From: Paraclostridium ghonii
GTDB lineage: Bacteria > Bacillota > Clostridia > Peptostreptococcales > Peptostreptococcaceae
Direction: 5' to 3'
Assembly (NCBI RefSeq): GCF_023653455.1
Contig: NZ_JAKEDR010000079.1
Coordinates: 1-14,714, forward strand
Length of the DNA stretch: 14,714 bases
The stretch's first letter is position 1; each line of letters begins with the position of its first letter. The notes under the pieces were generated by a model that worked only from the letters and a program-made list of their open reading frames with translations, was not told the origin of the DNA and made no database searches. The translations under genes were made by a program, and so were the position numbers. Below are positions 7,904 to 13,239 of this stretch, piece by piece.

Positions 7904-8404
7904 ATGACATGTTCAGATTATTTTGATAAGCACAATCATAATCCTTGTGTAGAATATATACCTTGTTTTGGACCAGTAGGACCTGCTGGCCCAACTGCTA
8001 CAAACCAATTTTTATCTTTAGTAGCACTTGCAGGTACATCTACACTTTCAAATACTAGAACACCAATAAATTTCACCGCTGTTAATGCATCTAATGGAAC
8101 TGATATAACTATAACTACTCCAAATACAGTAACATTGGCACATGACCATAGTTACTATATTTCATATACTGCTAACGCAACTACAACTGCAAGTAGTAGT
8201 CTTACAGCTACACTTTTATTAGGTGGAAATCCTATAAACTCAAATACATCAAGTAATATTAGTGGTTCTGTAGTTAGTGTTTCTGGCGGAACTATTGTAA
8301 CGGTAGGATTATCAAATCAAACATTACAACTTGCTACAACAGCTAGCTTAGCAGCTGTAATGACTTTAGCAAATGCAGATTTATCTATCATAGAATTATT
8401 ATAA
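7904..8404 (+). CDS. BclA-like exosporium/spore-surface protein with mini-collagen
   Basis: From ATG 7904 the protein has 166 residues. A short Cys- and His-containing N-terminus (MTCSDYFDKHNHNPC) leads to only three Gly-X-Y triplets (GPVGPAGPT, residues 23-31). A Thr/Ser/Ala-rich beta domain follows (about 35-166), with the THDHSYYISYT-like strand (here LAHDHSYYISYTAN) and the ALAGTSTLSN style seen in BclA C-terminal domains. BclA proteins form hair-like trimers on the exosporium of Bacillus and C. difficile spores. Here the collagen stalk is almost absent, so the trimer head would sit close to the surface. A GTG at 7892 is also in frame, but it overlaps the AGGTGAG ribosome binding site (7890-7896) that serves the ATG. 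It is monocistronic and ends at the hairpin at 8443. Expression late in the mother cell is expected from the family; I could not find a convincing sigma-K or sigma-E box. Confidence 0.85.
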   Translation: MTCSDYFDKHNHNPCVEYIPCFGPVGPAGPTATNQFLSLVALAGTSTLSNTRTPINFTAVNASNGTDITITTPNTVTLAHDHSYYISYTANATTTASSSLTATLLLGGNPINSNTSSNISGSVVSVSGGTIVTVGLSNQTLQLATTASLAAVMTLANADLSIIELL

Positions 8405-8442
8405 TAACTTTCTTAGTTAATTTTTAATTTCTTATGCATCAA

Positions 8443-8490
8443 GGGACTATAACTTATACATTTAAAAATAAGTTATAGTCCCCCTCTATA
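8443..8490 (+). terminator. Terminator after the BclA-like gene
   Basis: A perfect 15-bp stem (GGGACTATAACTTAT, arms 8443-8457 and 8468-8482) with a 10-nt loop. The following bases are C/T-rich rather than a clean T-run. Confidence 0.7.
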
Positions 8491-8519
8491 CTATTAAATA
8501 AATTTTAAGTTTTGATTCG

Positions 8520-8606
8520 GTTGTAATTTTCATTAGATAATTACAAAGTTATCTATAAAATATTACAACTACATTATATAAGGAGGGTAAGTTTACCCTC
8601 CTTTTA
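8520..8606 (+). ncRNA. Candidate structured RNA with its own terminator
   Basis: Between the terminator of the BclA-like gene and the ferric-reductase-like gene lies a nested structure. The outer arms GTTGTAATTTT (8520-8530) and AAAATATTACAAC (8557-8569) pair with a bulge. An inner stem AGATAA/TTATCT (8535-8540, 8549-8554) sits inside them. A second hairpin AAGGAGGG/CCCTCCTT (8580-8587, 8596-8603) with TTTT follows. No open reading frame explains it. It could be a small RNA, a read-through 3' end of the BclA-like transcript, or tandem terminators. I see no convincing promoter. Confidence 0.3.
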
Positions 8607-8753
8607 TCGACTTAATTATTATAATTCTTAAAATAACTTCTATACTCCTATTAATATCATTGTATACCCATATTTATAATTAAGTTAATATTCTCAAATA
8701 TAATTGTTTAATAGTTAATTAAATTAAATAATTATATTTTTTATAAAAAACTG

Positions 8754-8782
8754 TTGCCCTTGTTAAAATATTACTATACAAT
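8754..8782 (+). promoter_or_regulatory. Sigma-A-like promoter of the ferric-reductase-like gene
   Basis: TTGCCC (8754-8759) and TACAAT (8777-8782) are separated by 17 nt. The start of transcription would fall at or just inside the Fur box at 8789-8803. Confidence 0.5.
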
Positions 8783-8788
8783 TCTTAT

Positions 8789-8803
8789 TGATATTAATTA
8801 TCA
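8789..8803. promoter_or_regulatory. Fur box
   Basis: TGATATT-A-ATTATCA matches the 7-1-7 Fur inverted repeat TGATAAT-N-ATTATCA with one mismatch. It lies just downstream of the -10 element, a position where iron-loaded Fur would block transcription. This fits the predicted product of the next gene. Confidence 0.65.
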
Positions 8804-8830
8804 TTATAAAATAAAAAGGAGAATCAAATA

Positions 8831-9526
8831 ATGTTTATTTACTCACTGATATGTGTAATATCAATATCACTAATTTTTACCTCTAGTATAAGAAAGTATT
8901 CAAACTTATACTATGTAATTACTTTAATTTTATCTTTATTAACAAGTTTTATAAACCTTTACGGGGAGGTATATAATATAGAACTCCAAGGATTCTTATT
9001 AACAGCTTATAACTCATCAATGAAAGGGATTTTATCTGTAGCATTCTTTGTTATAGTAATGTTTGCAGGCACACTTAATAGAAAGTGGACTATAACCAAG
9101 AAGTTATTAAGTATAAGAGCTCAATTAGCTATAATAGGTTGTATACTTATCCTACCTCATGGATTCATATATACATACTTTATATTTGGAGATTTTATTA
9201 AATCACTTATATTCCCTGGATTGTCTATGATTCACCTAACTATAGGCCTAGTTGCGTTTACAGTTATGCTTCCATTATTTATTACTTCATTTAAAGTTGT
9301 TAGAAATAAAATGAAATATGTTAAATGGAAAAGCCTCCAAAGATGCTCGTACCTATTTTATGGATTAACTTATTTACATATAGTCCTTATTCTTTTAAAT
9401 AAAGATGAACTAGATATACTAAACGTTAGTATTTATACTACAGTTTTTGGAATCTATACAATACTAAGATTATCAAAGTATTTTAAAATAAGAAAAGAAA
9501 AATTAATAAAAATAGCAAGTACTTAA
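8831..9526 (+). CDS. Ferric-reductase-like heme membrane protein
   Basis: The 231-residue protein is mostly hydrophobic, with about six membrane segments (near 2-20, 26-46, 66-82, 98-118, 131-153, 173-190, and a weaker one near 200-213). Histidines lie within or at the edge of helices at 110 (IIGCILILPHGF), 135 (LSMIHLTIGL) and 183 (LFYGLTYLHIVLI). The pattern of R-x-(Q)-LAI-x-G before the first His and WKSLQR before the last is that of the ferric reductase-like transmembrane domain (PF01794), which includes MsrQ/YedZ. Such proteins bind b-type heme and pass electrons across the membrane. No flavin or NAD(P)H domain is attached, so a partner must supply electrons. AAGGAG (8816-8821) precedes the ATG by 9 nt. 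A near-consensus Fur box in the promoter suggests induction under iron limitation and a role in iron acquisition. Confidence 0.85.
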   Translation: MFIYSLICVISISLIFTSSIRKYSNLYYVITLILSLLTSFINLYGEVYNIELQGFLLTAYNSSMKGILSVAFFVIVMFAGTLNRKWTITKKLLSIRAQLAIIGCILILPHGFIYTYFIFGDFIKSLIFPGLSMIHLTIGLVAFTVMLPLFITSFKVVRNKMKYVKWKSLQRCSYLFYGLTYLHIVLILLNKDELDILNVSIYTTVFGIYTILRLSKYFKIRKEKLIKIAST

Positions 9527-9618
9527 TTAAATATCAACCCCAAATTATAATATTTTGTATATTTATTTATATATAATAACTAAACTACTAGATTCTAATA
9601 ACATATATCATTTAAAGT

Positions 9619-9643
9619 GGAGGACAATTGTCCTCCTTGTCCT
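9619..9643 (+). terminator. Hairpin after the ferric-reductase-like gene
   Basis: GGAGGACAATTGTCCTCC (9619-9636) is a perfect 18-bp palindrome followed by TTGTCCT. It can form a short terminator stem, though the T-run is poor. Its AGGACAA-TTGTCCT core recurs at 9861-9880, so it may also be an operator. Confidence 0.45.
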
Positions 9644-9716
9644 ATCTATTTTAAAATTAACTTAAACATATACAGAAAAAACAAGTATCATCAAATTTTT
9701 ATAGCTTTTTATTATT

Positions 9717-9756
9717 GTTAAATTGATATTAAATAAGTATTTAATATCAATTTAAC
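9717..9756. repeat. Perfect 40-bp AT-rich palindrome
   Basis: Arms GTTAAATTGATATTAAATA (9717-9735) and its exact complement (9738-9756) are separated by only AG. No gene is adjacent on either side. Possible roles are a cruciform-forming site, a bidirectional terminator or a protein-binding site. Confidence 0.85.
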
Positions 9757-9805
9757 ATATATTTAATACTTATTTAATATATGTATATATTTGCTTATTT
9801 AATAT
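9757..9805. repeat. Two direct repeats next to the palindrome
   Basis: ATATATTT-(AATA)-CTTATTTAATAT occurs at 9757-9780 and, with a 3-nt shortening, at 9785-9805. The period is 28 nt. The same wording appears inverted in the centre of the adjacent 40-bp palindrome. The arrangement is iteron-like but no replication gene is nearby. Confidence 0.5.
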
Positions 9806-9860
9806 TTTAAATTTAGTTATACCTTACTTATTCCAAATACTTCGCCTTAATTTTTTTTGA

Positions 9861-9880
9861 TGTAGGACAAGTGTCCTACA
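9861..9880. promoter_or_regulatory. Operator-like palindrome TGTAGGACA-AG-TGTCCTACA
   Basis: A perfect 9-2-9 inverted repeat. Its core AGGACAAGTGTCCT differs by one base from AGGACAATTGTCCT at 9621-9634. It lies 53 nt upstream of the -35 element of the candidate small RNA, where a regulator could act. No known regulator is recognised. Confidence 0.5.
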
Positions 9881-9932
9881 TTGTAAAACTGGTTTCAATT
9901 TTGATACATTTGTCCCAATCCTGTAACATATA

Positions 9933-9960
9933 TTGATTTTAAAAATCAACATGATATACT
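9933..9960 (+). promoter_or_regulatory. Extended -10 promoter of the candidate small RNA
   Basis: TTGATT (9933-9938), 16 nt, then TATACT (9955-9960) preceded by TGA, giving an extended -10. TTGATTTT/AAAATCAA (9933-9940, 9942-9949) also forms a palindrome over the -35 element. Confidence 0.5.
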
Positions 9961-9966
9961 ATGAAT

Positions 9967-10167
9967 CTTAAGAGGGTTAAAAATACAGGTGTTTGTGATG
10001 CAATCACATTTGATTATCTTTTATATTATTAATTAACTAATATTATGGGTTTATTAGGTTTTTACATATCATTTTTAAAACAGTTGGATAAAATACAAAT
10101 TAATAATATGAAAAATAAGTTTATATGGCATACGTCTTTATAAAATTAGACTTATGCCATTTTTTTT
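9967..10167 (+). ncRNA. Candidate small RNA of about 200 nt
   Basis: The unit runs from the extended -10 promoter at 9955 to a textbook intrinsic terminator at 10125-10167, with no convincing protein gene between. An internal hairpin TGTGAT-GCA-ATCACA lies near the 5' end (9994-10008). A 12-codon reading frame at 9998-10036 (MQSHLIIFYIIN) has only a weak AGGTG before it. One from 10045 to 10143 has no ribosome binding site and runs into the terminator. I assign no known RNA family. The alternative is a leader with unidentified function upstream of the HTH gene at 10312. Confidence 0.45.
10125..10167 (+). terminator. Strong intrinsic terminator with no gene in front
   Basis: A 13-bp stem with one mismatch (ATGGCATACGTCT at 10125-10137 against AGACTTATGCCAT at 10148-10160) is followed directly by eight T. 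The nearest upstream + strand gene ends 600 nt away and already has its own hairpin. Confidence 0.8.
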
Positions 10168-10196
10168 CAATACTTAATAGGATATAACACCTGGTA

Positions 10197-10266
10197 TAGA
10201 GAATTCTCTACAATATATATGAGATACTCAACGAGATACCCAATGTGCTAAATATCAAATTGGGTA
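10197..10266. promoter_or_regulatory. Cluster of repeats upstream of the excisionase-like gene
   Basis: The cluster holds a perfect palindrome TAGAGAATTCTCTA (10197-10210), a direct repeat GAGATACTCAA/GAGATACCCAA with 12-nt period (10221 and 10233), and an inverted repeat TACCCAAT/ATTGGGTA (10237-10244, 10259-10266). They sit just before the HTH gene and may be its autoregulatory sites. Confidence 0.4.
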
Positions 10267-10311
10267 ATGTATAAAAACTTTTAAACACAAGATAATTTGG
10301 AGGAAACTAAA

Positions 10312-10611
10312 ATGGGAAATGGGAGTTTTAAGGGGCTCTATACTTTTCAACAAGTAGCAGATATTTACGGTTTAGATAACTCAACATTAAGAAAGCAAGT
10401 ATCCACTGGAAAACTAATAAACAATGTTGAGGTTAAAAAATTTGGTAAAACATGGTTGATAACAGAGCAGTCAATGATAAAACACTTTGGAGCTGATAAA
10501 TTTAATTTGTACAGTGGAAAAATTACTTTAAATGATTTTAATGAGAGTAATAAAGAAAAAATCAAAAGTAATTTAAGTAGGAAAAGGATAAATCAAATCA
10601 ACTTAAAATAA
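10312..10611 (+). CDS. Small excisionase-like HTH protein
   Basis: From ATG 10312 the protein has 99 residues. GGAGGA (10299-10304) lies 7 nt before it; a TTG at 10297 in the same frame overlaps that site and is rejected. Residues about 8-60 match the MerR/excisionase type HTH (HTH_17-like): YTFQQVADIYGLDNSTLRKQ forms the helix-turn-helix, and VKKFGKTWLITEQSM the beta-hairpin wing. The C-terminal 35 residues are charged (ESNKEKIKSNLSRKRIN) and may add DNA contacts. Relatives are common near mobile elements, or as antitoxin-like partners, but no integrase or toxin gene is visible here. Repeats at 10197-10266 may be its binding sites. It ends at a perfect bidirectional terminator. Confidence 0.75.
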   Translation: MGNGSFKGLYTFQQVADIYGLDNSTLRKQVSTGKLINNVEVKKFGKTWLITEQSMIKHFGADKFNLYSGKITLNDFNESNKEKIKSNLSRKRINQINLK

Positions 10612-10631
10612 ATAATAAAGACATATAAATA

Positions 10632-10678
10632 GAATAAATAAAGTCACTCATTTCAATTATGAGTGACTTTATTTATTC
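10632..10678. terminator. Bidirectional terminator after the excisionase-like gene
   Basis: A perfect 20-bp inverted repeat (10632-10651 and 10659-10678, 7-nt loop) with A/T tracts on both sides. Confidence 0.85.
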
Positions 10679-10777
10679 GTTTAAATATTGTATTTTATTT
10701 GTTTTTCTAAAACTTATTAAATTACATAAAACACTTAACCTCAATCAAAAAAAAGCTTCCATTGGACCATTATTATT

Positions 10778-10875
10778 TAAAAAATTAAAAAGCACCCATA
10801 TTAATGCTTTCTTTATCTATGATAAATATTATCAGTTTTTAGCATACAATTCATTTATTTACTACTATGAGTGCT
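10778..10875 (-). terminator. Terminator of the 39-residue microprotein unit
   Basis: On the - strand AGCACTCAT (10875-10867) pairs with ATGGGTGCT (10799-10791), nine pairs with one wobble. It encloses a nested ATGCT/AGCAT stem and GATAA-TAT-TTATC, and TTTTTAATTTTTT follows. It begins only 8 nt after the stop codon. Confidence 0.65.
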
Positions 10876-10882
10876 CCTATAT

Positions 10883-11002
10883 CTAATCTATCTCTCTATA
10901 ATCAACTTCTATTATTTGTTCATCCTCTAAACCATTATGCTTCCTATCCCTTTTCTTATATGCAAAATATATTAAAATTCCTACTATTAATATCAATGTC
11001 AT
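10883..11002 (-). CDS. 39-residue single-span membrane microprotein
   Basis: This gene is too short for ordinary gene finders but has all the parts of one: GGAGG (11011-11015) 8 nt before the ATG, a promoter at 11123 and a terminator right after the stop. The product starts with a hydrophobic segment (MTLILIVGILIYFAYKK, residues 1-17). A very basic stretch follows (KKRDRKH, 16-22), then an acidic tail (EDEQIIEVDYREID). By the positive-inside rule the tail should be cytoplasmic. I recognise no family. It could be a regulator of a membrane partner, a small toxin or a signalling peptide. Its promoter region is a duplicate of the one before the hydrophobic peptide pair at 13039-13338, which suggests common control. 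Confidence 0.65.
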   Translation of the reverse strand: MTLILIVGILIYFAYKKRDRKHNGLEDEQIIEVDYREID

Positions 11003-11046
11003 ATTTAATTCCTCCATTATTTTCTTTATCTTATATTTGATTATTT

Positions 11047-11088
11047 TTATACTTTATTATAATTTAAATTAACTTTTATTATTGCCAT
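11047..11088 (-). pseudogene. 13-codon remnant or leader peptide
   Basis: An AAAGGAG (11098-11104) stands 9 nt before an ATG at 11088 and a 13-residue frame (MAIIKVNLNYNKV). The site matches the start region of the 32-residue peptide at 13338 nearly base for base, including ATTATACATG. I read it as the degraded first peptide of a two-peptide unit; a leader peptide is the alternative. Confidence 0.4.
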
Positions 11089-11122
11089 GTATAATTACTC
11101 CTTTGTTTTATTTGATAGCTTT

Positions 11123-11166
11123 ATTATATAGTCTCATTCTTAAAATATCCTTGCACAAACCTTAAA
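11123..11166 (-). promoter_or_regulatory. Direct-repeat promoter of the microprotein unit
   Basis: On the - strand TTTAAGG (11166-11160) and TTTAAGA (11144-11138) are 22 bp apart, and TATAAT (11128-11123) follows 9 nt after the second. Spacing and -10 box are identical to the promoter at 13378-13421. There is no good -35 hexamer, as expected for an activator-dependent promoter. Confidence 0.55.
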
Positions 11167-11188
11167 GATTCCTTACATTTTTTATATT

Positions 11189-11618
11189 TTAAATTCCATT
11201 AATTTAAACCTAATCAGTTTAATAATGTCTACTTAGCAGTATTTCTATAGTTCTATGCCATTACTAAAACAAATCTGTTATAATCAGTAAATAATCATCT
11301 ATAAATAGGTTTAGCATTTATGGGTACATTTAGACTTGGAGTACTGGAGGGAATGGTTTCAGTAATATACACTAAGAAAAAATAATTTCTAATTTATCTT
11401 ACAAATTAATTAAAATTTAAAATAAACAATATAATCTAATATCGCCTTAGTATATACTTTTAAGAAAGACTTACATAATCCATCTAATACTTCTTCAAAA
11501 AGGTATAATTTCTTATATAAGTAAAGGATTATGACACATAGCCATAACCCCTTAAAATCATTTCTAAAAATGAACTTATTCTGGAGAATTAACAAAAGTA
11601 TTAACATCCTCAATTTAG
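11189..11618. other. Gene-poor stretch with a possible 21-residue peptide
   Basis: No convincing full gene is visible. On the + strand an extended -10 (TGT-TATAAT, 11276-11284) precedes a 21-codon frame at 11320-11385 (GTFRLGVLEGMVSVIYTKKK after Met), which ends in a lysine cluster like many small membrane toxins. Its ribosome binding site is weak. On the - strand, 11410-11613 is open for 67 codons from a TTG, without a ribosome binding site. It begins just after the FakA-like gene and may be decayed coding sequence. Confidence 0.3.
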
Positions 11619-11870
11619 TTAACCTTGTAGTCCATCAGCCTGACGTTCCATATTTTCTACTACAATATCATGTATATCTCCTAATGAAGCACCATACTCT
11701 AACATCTTCCATGGTGTATTTGTATGAAAATGGATTTTAATCAACTCATCATCACCAACAGCAAGTAAACAATCTCCCTCAATATTATTTGTAATGTATT
11801 CATTTATAGTATCTTCTGAAAGATTTTTTCCTGTAATCAACAATTGTGTATCAAATTTGTATTCAAGCAT
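11619..11870 (-). CDS. Stand-alone FakA/YloV middle-domain protein
   Basis: From ATG 11870, supported by AAAGGAG (11879-11885), the protein has 83 residues. It resembles the middle domain of fatty acid kinase FakA (YloV, the DAK2-fusion family, about 550 residues). Matching parts are the start LEYKFDTQLLITG, the core LLAVGDDELIKIHFHTNTP, and the end ASLGDIHDIVVENMERQ. In FakA this domain contains metal-binding residues and acts with the N-terminal ATP-binding DAK domain and FakB. Here neither the DAK part nor the C-terminal part is present, and flanking DNA shows no remains of them. It is either a free-standing accessory domain or a fragment kept by chance. It lacks catalytic ability by itself. 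A GTG at 11879 in the same frame overlaps the ribosome binding site and is rejected. Confidence 0.75.
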   Translation of the reverse strand: MLEYKFDTQLLITGKNLSEDTINEYITNNIEGDCLLAVGDDELIKIHFHTNTPWKMLEYGASLGDIHDIVVENMERQADGLQG

Positions 11871-11919
11871 AATACTCACTCCTTTGTTCAGTTAAGTTTA
11901 TTACAAACTATGGTTTTAC

Positions 11920-11957
11920 ATATATACTCTAAAACAGGTGTTTTTAAACTAAAACAC
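11920..11957 (-). promoter_or_regulatory. Repeat element upstream of the FakA-like gene
   Basis: TGTTTTAG occurs twice on the - strand with 20-bp period (11956-11949, 11936-11929), followed by TATATA near 11926-11921. An inverted repeat GTGTTTT/AAAACAC (11938-11944, 11951-11957) overlaps it. It could be a promoter with an operator. Confidence 0.3.
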
Positions 11958-12042
11958 AGAACTAACTTTGACATCTCCTTATATTTAAATTGTAAACTCC
12001 TATCACTTTATTAGTCCACAACACAATAAAATCATGTATGTT

Positions 12043-12738
12043 TTATTTTTTTATCCATCCATTATCAATCCAATACTGATTATCTATACAAGTATAATCT
12101 TCTTTTTTCACTTGATGCTGATACATCATTTTATTTAAAGTGAAAATTATTTTTACCTTTAGACTCTGTCCTACTTTTTCCTGTTTGCAATATTTTTTTG
12201 CCAATTTTTTTGTTTTTTCCTCTATATTTTTACGACGCTTTTCTGATAGCTCTTCCCAAATTACTCCTTCTATCAGTCCAAAACCAAGTTTCTTAATATT
12301 CGAAATCCCAAGCCATGTAAGACTTGTTTCAACATCTTTTTGTGCTGCTCTGTTGGGAGCTCCAATGCTTTGTGTTAAAATAACTGCACGCTTTTTAAAC
12401 ATTCTTTTATTCGGTCTATGAACCATCCAGTGACAGCATAAATGGTCAAGTAGAGATTTCATTTGTCCTGGGGCTCTTAATGCGTATACAGGATAAGCAA
12501 ATACAAGTAAGTCTGCTTCCAGTATACCCTCCCAAATCGGCGTAATATGTTTGGCATGTGGGCACAATAATTCACTTTTTAAAAAACAGGTTTTGCAGCC
12601 AAAACAAAAACACGGACAGTCCTTTGGTAAATAAAATTCATTAATTTCATTATTTTCACGTAATGTTTCTAAAAAAGATTCCTTTAGATGATAAGTACAT
12701 CCCTTTATTTCCGTCCCATTTATTACCAATATTTTCAT
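12043..12738 (-). CDS. Flavodoxin-fold NAD(P)H-dependent oxidoreductase
   Basis: This 231-residue protein belongs to the NADPH-dependent FMN reductase / iron-sulfur flavoprotein-like family. The first strand and flavin phosphate loop (ILVINGTEIKGCTYHLKESF, residues 3-22) are followed by a cysteine cluster (CPCFCFGCKTCF, 41-52), as in CxGCxxC-type clostridial flavoproteins. The flavin-contacting AYPVYALRAPGQMKSLLD lies at 81-98. The C-terminal 40 residues (MMYQHQVKKEDYTCIDNQYW) form the usual extension of this group. It is cytoplasmic and probably reduces quinones, nitro compounds or an unknown partner using FMN. AAAGGAG (12748-12754) precedes the ATG by 9 nt. The gene is visibly less AT-rich than its neighbours and uses codons such as CGC and CCG, which suggests later acquisition. 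It is oriented the same way as the FakA-like gene but 172 nt apart, so probably independent. Confidence 0.88.
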   Translation of the reverse strand: MKILVINGTEIKGCTYHLKESFLETLRENNEINEFYLPKDCPCFCFGCKTCFLKSELLCPHAKHITPIWEGILEADLLVFAYPVYALRAPGQMKSLLDHLCCHWMVHRPNKRMFKKRAVILTQSIGAPNRAAQKDVETSLTWLGISNIKKLGFGLIEGVIWEELSEKRRKNIEEKTKKLAKKYCKQEKVGQSLKVKIIFTLNKMMYQHQVKKEDYTCIDNQYWIDNGWIKK

Positions 12739-12799
12739 CCCATTACGCTCCTTTATGTAGATAATCTCTGATTCTCAATTTAGAATAATTACTAATTTA

Positions 12800-12808
12800 A
12801 TTATATCA
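12800..12808 (-). promoter_or_regulatory. Extended -10 promoter of the oxidoreductase gene
   Basis: On the - strand TGA-TATAAT is an extended -10 about 60 nt before the start codon. No strong -35 hexamer is seen. Confidence 0.4.
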
Positions 12809-12962
12809 TAACTCATTGTTTCATAAGTTTTACCCCTTTTATACTTTATAAAATATATTTATATTCATTTATATATTCTGTATAAATCTTAATGGTTTAT
12901 AATTTGCTTATAACCCTAGGAGATGTTCGCTAAAAGACATAGTGACTCTCATTTTAAAATTA

Positions 12963-13019
12963 TAAATCAAAAAAATAAAAAAAACTGATACATGGCAATT
13001 GGAAATTGCTCATACATCA
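12963..13019 (-). terminator. Terminator of the hydrophobic peptide pair
   Basis: On the - strand a 16-bp stem with one bulged A and two wobble pairs (CTGATGTATG-A-GCAATT against AATTGCCATGTATCAG) is followed by eight T, A and more T. It lies about 20 nt after the stop of the second peptide. Confidence 0.8.
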
Positions 13020-13038
13020 GCCCTTTTCTATTTAAATA

Positions 13039-13134
13039 TTATTGGTTTGCTACTTCTAATTCATTGCTTACTAACCCTGCCCCTACTGCTAATACAAATG
13101 GTAGTATCATTAAACTTCCTATTACTATTTCCAT
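13039..13134 (-). CDS. 31-residue hydrophobic peptide B
   Basis: This peptide gene is too short for standard gene calling. The ATG at 13134 follows a perfect AAGGAGG (13144-13150) by 9 nt. The peptide opens MEIVIGSLMILPFVLAVGAG and continues LVSNELEVAN with a final Gln. Residues 3-22 are one hydrophobic stretch, small-residue rich at its end, and the last eight are polar and acidic. It is about three-quarters identical to peptide A encoded 106 nt upstream, so both arose by tandem duplication and are under purifying selection as protein (many differences fall in third positions). It has no Cys, no double-glycine leader and no typical signal peptide. Candidates are a leaderless secreted peptide, a membrane-active toxin or a pheromone precursor; none is shown. 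It probably shares the promoter at 13378 and ends at the terminator at 12963. Confidence 0.65.
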   Translation of the reverse strand: MEIVIGSLMILPFVLAVGAGLVSNELEVANQ

Positions 13135-13239
13135 TTTATTATTCCTCCTTAATTCCCTTAACTTATATTCTTTATATATATTTATACTATTAAATTATCT
13201 TTATCTTAATCTTTAACATTTATTAAATATTTTAAACGT

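Noticed and set aside
9994..10008. CRP/FNR-like site TGTGA-N5-TCACA
   Set aside because: The spacer is 5 instead of 6 and the site lies downstream of the predicted promoter; it is more simply a hairpin in the candidate small RNA.
10045..10143. 32-codon + strand frame inside the candidate small RNA
   Set aside because: No ribosome binding site, and the frame runs into the terminator stem.
10659..10886. 75-codon + strand frame
   Set aside because: It starts inside the bidirectional terminator, has no ribosome binding site and lies opposite the microprotein terminator.
11410..11613. 67-codon - strand frame after the FakA-like gene
   Set aside because: It needs a TTG start without a ribosome binding site and shows no recognisable domain; mentioned only as possible decayed sequence.
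12140..12421. 93-codon + strand frame
   Set aside because: It is the complement of the flavodoxin-fold oxidoreductase gene, which has clear family motifs.
12992..13216. Overlapping + strand frames of 74 and 64 codons
   Set aside because: Both are mirror images of the hydrophobic peptide gene B and its flanks and lack ribosome binding sites.
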